Source of the DNA: Sphingobium baderi
Lineage (GTDB): Bacteria; Pseudomonadota; Alphaproteobacteria; Sphingomonadales; Sphingomonadaceae
Length of the DNA: 64,000 bases
Direction: 5' to 3'
Assembly (NCBI RefSeq): GCF_001456115.1
Contig: NZ_CP013264.1
Coordinates: forward strand, 62,001 to 126,000
Of this stretch, positions 36,477 to 43,231 are shown in pieces. The translations under genes were made by a program, and so were the position numbers. Under the pieces are notes generated by a model. The model was not told the DNA's origin, searched no databases, and saw nothing but the letters and a program-made list of their open reading frames with translations. Numbering within the stretch: the first letter of the stretch is position 1; each line of letters begins with the position of its first letter.

Positions 36477-37171
36477 CAGGCACACTTTCAAGCGCGCCAC
36501 ATCCAAGCTTTCGCCTCATCCCATCCCGCTTTCCTCCGATCGGGCTCTTCGACACAGTCGCCACGGCAGCCGATGCGGAGGCCGTCATGGAACTTGCCGG
36601 CTGGACCAACGACCGTCTGGTGGCCAATCGGCTGGCCCGGCTACCCAAGTCCCAATGGGTCTATGGCCGCGCCAATTCCGGGGTCATCATGGCCACGTTC
36701 CTGCATACGGCCCCCCGGGGCATGCGCTTCAACGGCCCGGATCTCGGCGCCTGGTATGCATCCAGCGAGATCGAGACAGCGGCTGCGGAGGTCGGACACC
36801 ATCTGCGCCGCGAAGCGATCGCCCGCAACGTGCCGAGCATGAACCGAACCTACCGGACTTATTCAGCCAAGCTGCTTGGCGATGATTATCACGACCTTCG
36901 TGCGCTACAGAGCAGTCTCAAAGATATTTATCGATCCGACAGCTATGATGCTGCCCAGCAATTTGGAGAAGTCATTCGGACTGAAGAAAAGGCCGGCATC
37001 ATATTTGACAGCCTCCGTCGCAAAGGCGGAACGAATATTGTTTCTTACATCCCGACTAACATCGTCGACGTAATGCAAACCGATCATTTCGAAATCAGCG
37101 TCGAAGCCGGAGCGCGCGCGATTTACGTGCGGCGCCTGGATGCCATCAATATCCGACATCTCAAGCAGTAA
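36473..37171 (+). CDS. RES domain toxin, NAD+ phosphorylase type
   Basis: A 232-aa RES-domain protein. The three namesake residues fit FRLIPSRF (Arg), WYASSEIETAAAEV (Glu) and IIFDSLRRKGG (Ser). RES toxins such as MbcT degrade NAD+, stopping growth when freed from antitoxin. The start is GTG 36473, overlapping the antitoxin stop (GTGA), so expression is coupled. The pair lies just outside the left att site of the 37.4-kb element and could be part of an older mobile segment. Confidence 0.9.
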   Translation: MTGTLSSAPHPSFRLIPSRFPPIGLFDTVATAADAEAVMELAGWTNDRLVANRLARLPKSQWVYGRANSGVIMATFLHTAPRGMRFNGPDLGAWYASSEIETAAAEVGHHLRREAIARNVPSMNRTYRTYSAKLLGDDYHDLRALQSSLKDIYRSDSYDAAQQFGEVIRTEEKAGIIFDSLRRKGGTNIVSYIPTNIVDVMQTDHFEISVEAGARAIYVRRLDAINIRHLKQ

Positions 37172-37396
37172 TCGGATTGGGCGTCCAGTCCGTTAAAGGG
37201 CACAGGCCTGCTCATTTGGCATCAGTTTTTCACATGACGGCGCAAACGCCCGGAAGATCGCCAAGGACAGGATCGTTCATCATTGGACCACAGACCAGCA
37301 CTCCCCACCGGGAATCTGTATGTAACATCTGGCTGGTAACTCTTCCCTCAAGGGGTGAGGCTCTCTTTGGAGAGTTAAAACCCTGCAAAAGCAAGG
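37172..37396. other. 225-base gap between RES toxin and attL with a weak cruciform
   Basis: No gene is supported. At 37338-37376 AACTCT and AGAGTT flank an inner CCTCA/TGAGG hairpin, followed by AAAACCC; this may be a weak terminator or remnant. No other signal was seen. Confidence 0.4.
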
Positions 37397-37436
37397 TGGT
37401 GACCCCTACGGGAATCGAACCCGTGTTTCAGCCGTG
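37397..37436. repeat. attL, 40-bp direct repeat of the tRNA-Glu 3' end
   Basis: The 40 bases are identical to 47831-47870 and begin TGGTGACCCCTACGGG, the reverse complement of the T-arm, acceptor and CCA of tRNA-Glu. Only the 3' half of the tRNA is present here. After base 40 the two copies diverge (GAAGGCG here, AAAGGGC at the tRNA). Confidence 0.93.
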
Positions 37437-37658
37437 GAAGGCGAAAAGCGTTTAGAAACAAGGGCACGTCCCCTGTTTCATGTTTCGTTCCCGCCATTGT
37501 ATTTCAATGGGTTGCAGGGAAGGGGGGACGGATACGCGCCCCCTGATGGGCAAAAGAAAACCCCCGATCTGGCGGCAACCGGATCGAGGGCGGAATACCT
37601 TTCCATGACGGCGGACAGGCTGGCGGACGTTACCGTACGCCAGGCGGTGACGCAATGA
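37434..37658 (+). CDS. Possible small protein at the left end of the element
   Basis: An open frame of up to 74 codons ends TGA 37658, overlapping the next gene by ATGA, which hints at coupling. Its first in-frame ATG lies in the att repeat, so the true start is probably later, and no convincing ribosome-binding site is seen. The last part, SMTADRLADVTVRQAVTQ, looks helical. A palindrome and a leftward terminator-like hairpin lie in the same stretch, so part may be non-coding. I do not recognise it. Confidence 0.3.
   Translation: MEGEKRLETRARPLFHVSFPPLYFNGLQGRGDGYAPPDGQKKTPDLAATGSRAEYLSMTADRLADVTVRQAVTQ
37455..37510. repeat. Two palindromes just inside attL
   Basis: Arm pair GAAACA-A-GGG and CCC-C-TGTTTC (37455-37464 and 37470-37479) form a 25-base palindrome with one mismatch and a CACGT centre. 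A second perfect one is CCATTG-TATTT-CAATGG (37494-37499 and 37505-37510). They may be integrase arm sites, repressor operators or part of a replication origin. The role is inferred only from position. Confidence 0.55.
37552..37590 (-). terminator. Leftward rho-independent terminator candidate
   Basis: Read on the minus strand, 12-base arms (37579-37590 and 37561-37572; one mismatch, one G-T wobble, 6-base loop) are followed by TTTTCTTTT. It faces left with no leftward gene next to it, so it would stop antisense transcription reaching the att site. Confidence 0.5.
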
Positions 37659-38209
37659 GCGCCGTGGATCTTTACGCAGAGGCGCGCACCGCATCCGAGC
37701 GGGTGCGACAGCCGCATATCGACCGCCTGCTGGCGCTGGGCGTTCCCGGCCCCGCCATTGCGATCCTGGGCAACCGTGAAATCCCTTTCGGCGTTGGCAC
37801 GGTCGAGAGGTTAGAGCGCGGGCTTTACCAGCCCGGCGACGGCACCTTGCATGTCATTTCCCCCGTCTATGCAGAGGGCGAGATTATCGACCTTCTCGCA
37901 TGGCGCAGCGATGCCCCCGGAAACTGGGCTTGGCGGACGGGCTTAGGCTGGGCGCTGGGCACTGACATGTTGCTCCCGCGCTGGGATGACGATGCCGTGC
38001 AAATCCACGCCACGCCGTTGGACTGGCTGCGCGCTGGCGGCGAGGGAATGTGCATCCTCGATTGGGAAGCGCCTGAGCTGGGCGAGCTTCGTGCACTGGA
38101 GGCGATCGCGGCAGACGAATGGATTGCGCAACGCCTTGTCCGCGCTCTGAGCAAGCCTCAGCGGCTCCCGAACATTATCAGGCGGAAGGAGGAGCGCCGT
38201 GCTGCGTAA
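37655..38209 (+). CDS. Unknown protein upstream of the element's helicase
   Basis: A 184-aa soluble protein beginning MSAVDLYAEARTASERVRQP. It contains a Trp-rich central region (IIDLLAWRSDAPGNWAWRTG) and MCILDWEAPELGELRALEAI, and ends in a basic tail. I know no domain for it. It overlaps the helicase start by 11 bases and is probably a replication accessory or primase-like factor by position, but no Toprim or zinc motif is visible. The overlap with upstream and downstream frames supports one operon. Confidence 0.75.
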   Translation: MSAVDLYAEARTASERVRQPHIDRLLALGVPGPAIAILGNREIPFGVGTVERLERGLYQPGDGTLHVISPVYAEGEIIDLLAWRSDAPGNWAWRTGLGWALGTDMLLPRWDDDAVQIHATPLDWLRAGGEGMCILDWEAPELGELRALEAIAADEWIAQRLVRALSKPQRLPNIIRRKEERRAA

Positions 38210-39557
38210 CCTCGAATCCCTGGACAGCCACGCATCGCGATGGTCTGGCAACTGGAACAACCCCGCCGGGGGCGGAGCATCCGCTGCGGACGCGCATCCG
38301 TTGCCGAGCTTAGACCTGGCTGCGCTCGCGAACGTCAAACCCCAGCCCAAGCCCTTCGCCATCGAACGTATCGCGCCATCGGCAGAGGTGACGCTTTTGA
38401 CCGGCCCTGGAAGCGCGGGGAAATCGCTCTTGGGTCAGCAACTGGCGACGGCTGCGGCGGCGGGCCTTCCTTGCCTTGGGCTTGCCGTCATGTCTGGCCC
38501 GGCGATCTATCTGACATGCGAGGACGATGCCGGGCAATTGCACTGGCGGCAGGCGCATATCTGCGAAGCCATGAACGTGCCTATGGGCGCGCTGGCAGGC
38601 AAGCTGCACCTTATCAGCCTTCGCGGCGAGCTAGATAATGCGTTAACCGTGGAGGCTGTGGACGGAAAGACAGCGCCCTCACCGTCCTATGTACGTCTCG
38701 TTCAGTGGATTAGGAGCAGTGGCTGCGGACTGGTCATTCTCGACCACGTAGCGCATCTTTTCACCGGCAATGAGAATGATCGCGGCGACGTTACCCGCTT
38801 CGTCAATCTGCTGAACAGGCTGGCAGGCGAGACAGGCGCGGCGATCCTGCTACTCGGACACCCGAACAAAAGCGGTGATAGCTATTCCGGCTCGACGGCA
38901 TGGCTGAACGCGGTGCGCTCGCAAATCACGATCGACCATGAGCGCGATGCGGATGGCACCATCATTGATCATGACGCCCGGGTGCTGTCGATCGGCAAGG
39001 CGAACTACGCTAAAAAGGGCGAGGCGCTGCGCTTCCGCTGGCATAAGTGGGCGTTCGTTCGGGAGGATGATTTACCGGCTGATACGCGTGCGGAACTGGC
39101 CGAGGTGATCCAGCTCAATAAGGAAGATGATGCTTTCCTCGCCTGCCTTCGCGAGCGCGATGCCCAGGGCGATGGTCGATCGGTCGGACCGTCCCCCGGC
39201 CCCAACTACGCCCCTAGTCAATTCGTGGGGATGAAGCAGGCGAGAGGGCTGAAAAAGGAAGCCCTGAAGCGAGCGATGGACCGGCTATTTTCAGTCGGTC
39301 GGATAGAGTCCGCGACCGTCCACAACAAGGCTAAGGGGCGCGATGTGACGATCATTCGGGAGGTTCCCCAGACTTCCCCGAACGCCTCCCCGAACGCTTC
39401 CCGAACACTGATCCCGAACGATCCCGAACCCGCAGAAATGCGTCCCCGCACACACACTATATATACTACGTATATAACGGGCGCGGCCCATGGGTCCGCC
39501 GCGCCCTATCCAGATGATGAAATCGACTGGGGCACGGATGGGGAGGCGGACGAATGA
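38199..39557 (+). CDS. RepA-like AAA/RecA-fold hexameric helicase of the element
   Basis: 452 aa. The RecA-like ATPase core has Walker A GPGSAGKSLLGQQL (about residue 69), Walker B GLVILDHVAHLF (about residue 180) and a sensor segment ILLLGHPNKSGDSYSGSTAW, as in RSF1010 RepA-type helicases of plasmids and satellites. The C-terminal 130 residues are variable. It would unwind DNA for element replication. Start GTG 38199 has AGGAGG upstream. The 3' end overlaps the next small gene by ATGA. Confidence 0.85.
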   Translation: MLRNLESLDSHASRWSGNWNNPAGGGASAADAHPLPSLDLAALANVKPQPKPFAIERIAPSAEVTLLTGPGSAGKSLLGQQLATAAAAGLPCLGLAVMSGPAIYLTCEDDAGQLHWRQAHICEAMNVPMGALAGKLHLISLRGELDNALTVEAVDGKTAPSPSYVRLVQWIRSSGCGLVILDHVAHLFTGNENDRGDVTRFVNLLNRLAGETGAAILLLGHPNKSGDSYSGSTAWLNAVRSQITIDHERDADGTIIDHDARVLSIGKANYAKKGEALRFRWHKWAFVREDDLPADTRAELAEVIQLNKEDDAFLACLRERDAQGDGRSVGPSPGPNYAPSQFVGMKQARGLKKEALKRAMDRLFSVGRIESATVHNKAKGRDVTIIREVPQTSPNASPNASRTLIPNDPEPAEMRPRTHTIYTTYITGAAHGSAAPYPDDEIDWGTDGEADE

Positions 39558-39712
39558 CCGCTCCCGCTTTCACGGCTCGCCAGCTTGCCAAGGAGATCGG
39601 CAGGCTCTCCCCCGACTGGCGCAACCCCGAACGCTATTTTGAGAACAGGCACGAGATCGAGCGCGAGCTGCAACGCTTGGCCCGGCAACTGGAAAGGATG
39701 GGCAATGGCTAA
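39554..39712 (+). CDS. 52-aa helical small protein
   Basis: 52 codons from ATG 39554 to TAA 39712. The product begins MTAPAFTARQLAKEIGRLSP and has a long charged helix (EIERELQRLARQLERMGNG). It overlaps the helicase stop (ATGA) and the HNH start (8-base overlap), so the three are coupled. The amphipathic helix suggests a coiled-coil partner protein. The function is unknown. Confidence 0.65.
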   Translation: MTAPAFTARQLAKEIGRLSPDWRNPERYFENRHEIERELQRLARQLERMGNG

Positions 39713-40091
39713 TTGGCCCTACAACACGACGACATGGAAGCGGCTCAGAGCAGCGCACCTATCCTTGCACCCGCAATGTGAGGGATGCGAAGCCATGGGC
39801 AGGCTCACCCTCGCTAACACGGTGGACCATCGTGTCGCTATCAGCGACGGCGGGCATCCCTTCCCTGGGCATGATGGCTTGGCGTCCTACTGCGCACCCT
39901 GTCATGGGGCAAAGACGGCGCGGGGCTCTGAGGCGGGCGCGATCAAGAGCACGAAGCCGAGGAAGGGATGCAACCCCGATGGCTCGCCGCTCGACCCTGC
40001 GCATCCGTGGTCAGAAAAATCGCTCAGAGCTGAGCCTAAGGGACCGACGCCTGACCTTCACAATCAGTTAGTTTCAAAAGGAAACCTATAA
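39705..40091 (+). CDS. HNH endonuclease of the packaging module
   Basis: A 128-aa HNH nuclease. The metal-binding Cys pairs CEGC and CAPCHGAKTARG frame the catalytic VDHRVAI (His about residue 43). HNH proteins next to terL are required for cos cleavage in HK97-type phages and occur in cf-PICIs. It overlaps the terL start by one base. The C-terminal tail is basic and Pro-rich. Its position directly before terL suggests cos-type packaging of the element. Confidence 0.9.
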   Translation: MANWPYNTTTWKRLRAAHLSLHPQCEGCEAMGRLTLANTVDHRVAISDGGHPFPGHDGLASYCAPCHGAKTARGSEAGAIKSTKPRKGCNPDGSPLDPAHPWSEKSLRAEPKGPTPDLHNQLVSKGNL

Positions 40092-41677
40092 TGGGTGCAA
40101 GGGGTCCGGGCGCTGGTCGCCTGAAAGCCGTTGCTGCGAGGGCTGTGTCGGCTGCGCTTCCGTGGGAGCAGGAGAACATGCCGCCTGCCGAGAAGGTGTT
40201 GGCCTTCCTGCGAACCCTGCCCATCGTGTCGGGCCTCAAGGCTGGCGAGAAGATGGAATTGCTGGCGTTTCAGGAGCAATTCGTGCGCGGGATATATGAA
40301 CCCTGCGACGATCAGGGCAAGCGTCTGGTGCGTCTTGCTGCGCTGTCTGTGGCACGTGGCAACGGCAAGTCTGGTCTGCTGGCCGGTCTGTCGCTGGCTC
40401 ACCTCATGGGGCCGATGCTGGAACCCTATGGCGAGTGCTATGCCGCCGCACTCGACCGCGAACAGGCTGCGGTCCTGTATCGCATGGTCTGCGCCTATAT
40501 TTACGAAACCCCATGGATGGCTGCGCGTGTGAATATCCGCGACCAGTTCAAGGAAATCACCGATCACGAAAGCGGCTCGATCTGGCGGGCGCTGACTTCG
40601 GACGCGCGCAAGGCCCACGGCTTGGCCCCGTCCTTCTGGGTGGCGGACGAGGTGGCGCAATGGCGATCCCGTGAACTATGGGATAATCTGCGGACGGGCA
40701 TGGCGAAGCGCAAACATGCCCTGGGCGTCACGATCAGCACGCAGGCGGCGGACGATCTGCATTTCTGGTCTGAGATGCTGGACGCGGAGCCAGCACCATC
40801 GGTCTATGTCCAGCTTCACGCCGCACCTGATGACTGCGCGCTGGATGACCGGGAGGCATGGGCGGCGGCTAATCCTGCGCTCGGGGCGTTCCTCAACGAG
40901 GATGAATTTGCGGATGCTGCGGCCATGGCAATGCGCTCGCCATCCTTCGCCCCTGCCTTCCGCCTGCTGAACCTCAATCAGCGCATTGCAGCCGAGGGCC
41001 GGTTCATCGAACAGGCGGATTGGGACGCGAACGGCGATCCCTTCGACGTGGCCGAGCTGGAGGGCAAGCGATGCTATGGTGGCCTTGACCTGTCGAGCAC
41101 CCGCGACCTGACTGCGCTGGCGCTGTGGTTCCCCGATGAAGGCAAGCTGCTGGTCTGGCATTGGGTTCCTGCTGATACGATAGGCGAGCGCGTGGAGCGT
41201 GACCGCGTGCCCTATGACCGCTGGGCCGATGAGGGATGGATAGAGCGGACCGTGGGCAGGGCGACCGACCGCACGGCCATAGCGCGCCAGCTTGCCGAGA
41301 TCAGGCAAGCCTATGACGTGCAGGGCATCGCCTTCGACCGCTGGCGTTTCGAGGATCTGGGAAAGCTGCTGAGCGACGAGGGCATAGACCTGCCCATGGT
41401 CGAGTTTGTGCCCGGCTTCAAAAGCTACGCCCCTGCCGTGGATGCCTTCGAGCGGGCGCTGCTGGATCGCCGGATGCAGCACAACGGCAATCCGCTGCTG
41501 CGCTGGCAGGCCGGTAACGTGATCGTGGAGCCGGACCCGGCCGGGAACCGCAAGCCGACCAAGGCGAAGTCGCTGGACCGGATCGACGGCATCGTGTCCG
41601 CCATCATGGCCTGCGGGCTGGCTGAGAGGGACGAAGGGCCGCAAACCTATAAAGGCAGCGGGCCTATGTGGCTTTAG
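40091..41677 (+). CDS. terL: Terminase large subunit
   Basis: 528 aa. The ATPase domain has Walker A VARGNGKSGLLAGL (about residue 93) and Walker B FWVADEVAQWRS (about residue 185). The RNase-H-like nuclease domain begins YGGLDLSSTRDLTAL (catalytic Asp about residue 330) and has further acidic residues in MVEFVPGFKSY and SLDRIDGIVSAIM. It pumps DNA into the prohead. The first residues MGARGPGAG resemble the start of some small terminases. No separate small subunit is recognisable. Confidence 0.93.
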   Translation: MGARGPGAGRLKAVAARAVSAALPWEQENMPPAEKVLAFLRTLPIVSGLKAGEKMELLAFQEQFVRGIYEPCDDQGKRLVRLAALSVARGNGKSGLLAGLSLAHLMGPMLEPYGECYAAALDREQAAVLYRMVCAYIYETPWMAARVNIRDQFKEITDHESGSIWRALTSDARKAHGLAPSFWVADEVAQWRSRELWDNLRTGMAKRKHALGVTISTQAADDLHFWSEMLDAEPAPSVYVQLHAAPDDCALDDREAWAAANPALGAFLNEDEFADAAAMAMRSPSFAPAFRLLNLNQRIAAEGRFIEQADWDANGDPFDVAELEGKRCYGGLDLSSTRDLTALALWFPDEGKLLVWHWVPADTIGERVERDRVPYDRWADEGWIERTVGRATDRTAIARQLAEIRQAYDVQGIAFDRWRFEDLGKLLSDEGIDLPMVEFVPGFKSYAPAVDAFERALLDRRMQHNGNPLLRWQAGNVIVEPDPAGNRKPTKAKSLDRIDGIVSAIMACGLAERDEGPQTYKGSGPMWL

Positions 41678-41871
41678 GGAAGTCGTATCGCGACCAGGCG
41701 TAGGATGCGGCGCATCGCTTCGGGACGGCTCATGCTAGGATCATTCCCGGCAATCCAAAGGTCGAGCAATTCGAGGTCATCGGGTTGGAGGCGGACGCCA
41801 ACAAGCGCCCCGCGTCCGCCGCGCGATGCCGGACCACGTTTCCGGGTTAACCTAGTTTCTTGACTGTCCAT
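41674..41871 (-). CDS. Ribbon-helix-helix-like DNA-binding protein
   Basis: 65 aa from ATG 41871, with a basic N-terminus (MDSQETRLTRKRGPASRGGR). A beta-strand and two-helix core follows: VGVRLQPDDLELLDLWIAGN and MSRPEAMRRILRLVAIRL. This is the Arc/CopG ribbon-helix-helix pattern. It is the only leftward gene in the element and ends against terL (4-base overlap). It is divergent from the gene at 41958, with an inverted repeat between them, so it may regulate that operon. Confidence 0.7.
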   Translation of the reverse strand: MDSQETRLTRKRGPASRGGRGALVGVRLQPDDLELLDLWIAGNDPSMSRPEAMRRILRLVAIRLP

Positions 41872-41894
41872 GAAAACCGGGTTCACACATTTTC

Positions 41895-41929
41895 GAGCCG
41901 GACGAAAGTTTGCACCTTCCGCCCGGCTC
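41895..41929. promoter_or_regulatory. Inverted repeat between the RHH gene and the rightward gene at 41958
   Basis: Perfect 7-base arms GAGCCGG (41895-41901) and CCGGCTC (41923-41929) flank a 21-base centre in the divergent intergenic region. It could be an operator for the RHH protein or a transcript hairpin. Confidence 0.45.
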
Positions 41930-41957
41930 TAACCGCAACCGTCACTTGGAGACGATC

Positions 41958-42296
41958 ATGGCTATCACCGATCTACGGGCGGATTCCGCCCTTGTCACCC
42001 TACCGAATTGCATACCCTCCATGCCTGCCGTAGCGCGCATCCTGTCCCGCTATGACCGGGAGCGGCTGGAGGGATTTGTCGCTATTGCTATCGACCTCAT
42101 GGACCTGATGGACGGCGATCCTGATCTTGAGGACGACGATCCGGCGGGCGGTAACGTCGAGGACGAACGGCAAATGGCGGAAGGTGAAGATTACTATCGC
42201 CTGCCGCCCCGCTACGGCATCGACCAGACCAAAGGGCCGATCAATGAGATCGAGGCCTATCGCCAGCATCGGCGGGATATGGGGTGTCTGGGTTGA
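41958..42296 (+). CDS. Acidic unknown protein of the element
   Basis: 112 aa beginning MAITDLRADSALVTLP. The first half is helical (MPAVARILSRYDRERLEGFV, IDLMDLMDGD). The second is very acidic and ends in a Tyr/Arg-containing tail (IEAYRQHRRDMGCLG). ATG 41958 has GGAG upstream. I do not recognise the family. It lies between the packaging and the capsid modules. Confidence 0.65.
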   Translation: MAITDLRADSALVTLPNCIPSMPAVARILSRYDRERLEGFVAIAIDLMDLMDGDPDLEDDDPAGGNVEDERQMAEGEDYYRLPPRYGIDQTKGPINEIEAYRQHRRDMGCLG

Positions 42297-42342
42297 CCGC
42301 GTGTCCCGCTCGGTTCGGCTGAGCGGGTTTATTTCGCGTATC

Positions 42343-42383
42343 ACTCAAAATGAGTTGACGCCTCATTCATTCTGAGCGATAGA
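42343..42383 (+). promoter_or_regulatory. Candidate promoter overlapped by CTCA/TGAG palindromes
   Basis: A -35-like TTGACG (42355-42360) and a poor -10-like GATAGA (42378-42383) are 17 bases apart. Over them lie ACTCA-AAA-TGAGT (42343-42355), AATGAG...CTCATT (flanking the -35) and a further TGAG at 42373. Four alternating half-sites suggest a repressor or activator operator for the head-gene operon. Confidence 0.5.
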
Positions 42384-42408
42384 CGGAATGGAAAAGCGAG
42401 GCGGGTAT

Positions 42409-43080
42409 ATGGCGACTATGCCGGAATTGATTGCAGTGCTGGAAAAACATCGCGTTGATAACGGCGCGACGTTGGAACTGTTCGGCCGCCGCCTGCGCGA
42501 AGCGGGCCGTATCACGAAGGGGAAGCGTGGGCGGGGCGCGGCCCACATGACGTATCTCGATGCTGCTCGGCTGTTGATCGCTTGCGCTGCGACTGACCAC
42601 CCGGAGCGCGCCGTTGATGCTGAATATGTTTTTAGCAATCTCGTCCGCCATTCGGAAGCCGGCATTGATGGAGATTTTCCATTGCCTGCTGTCGAAGCAG
42701 CTACGCTCGACCTTGGACTGGCTATGACGCTTGAGGCCATTGGCAACGGCAGCGTTGATGCTATTGCAAAGAAACGTTGGGAAGCAGAGCACCCGGAAAG
42801 CCACATCCGTGCTCCCGCTTTCTGCTGGCTTCGGCTTCATCGGAGCCACACCAGCGCCGATATTCGCGTTTTGGCTGGTCGATACATCTATCATCATCCG
42901 GCGCTCAAGGCACTCACTGACAGTATCGACAACGGCACTCTGCACGAAGTCCGTGACTTCGCCACGGACGCGCTGGATCGCGAGACGTATCGTTTTCGTA
43001 CCGGCAAGAATCTTGCTGCTGAGTTCGAAGAAAAGCTTCTGAACGATGTCGCCAAGCTGATCGCTGGTGAGGAATATTAA
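42409..43080 (+). CDS. Unknown 223-aa protein, first gene of the capsid operon
   Basis: Start 42409 has a GAGGCGGG site; ATG 42388 is in frame but lacks one. The N-terminal part is basic and helical (MPELIAVLEKHRVDNGATLE, LFGRRLREAGRITKGKRGRG, LDAARLLIACAAT), and the C-terminal part is mixed. The basic helical N-terminus could bind DNA, making it a possible small terminase or regulator, but I do not recognise the family. It is separated from the capsid gene by 151 bases of hairpin-containing leader. Confidence 0.65.
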   Translation: MATMPELIAVLEKHRVDNGATLELFGRRLREAGRITKGKRGRGAAHMTYLDAARLLIACAATDHPERAVDAEYVFSNLVRHSEAGIDGDFPLPAVEAATLDLGLAMTLEAIGNGSVDAIAKKRWEAEHPESHIRAPAFCWLRLHRSHTSADIRVLAGRYIYHHPALKALTDSIDNGTLHEVRDFATDALDRETYRFRTGKNLAAEFEEKLLNDVAKLIAGEEY

Positions 43081-43189
43081 TCTTGAACCCGCCTCTCCCC
43101 AAGGCGTCCTCCGCCGCGTCCGGCACTGAGGAAGGGGTGCACCCCATGGGGACGTTTTGCCCACGCTGCGAAGCGTCGGCTTTCACCGC

Positions 43190-43211
43190 GCCGGGGGCTT
43201 CGGTCCCCGGC
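43190..43211 (+). other. GC-rich hairpin in the capsid-gene leader
   Basis: GCCGGGG (43190-43196) pairs perfectly with CCCCGGC (43205-43211) around an 8-base loop, ending 20 bases before the capsid ATG at 43232. There is no U-run, so it is not a terminator. It may tune translation or protect a processed mRNA end. Confidence 0.4.
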
Positions 43212-43231
43212 CAGATTGAGGAAGTGAGACT

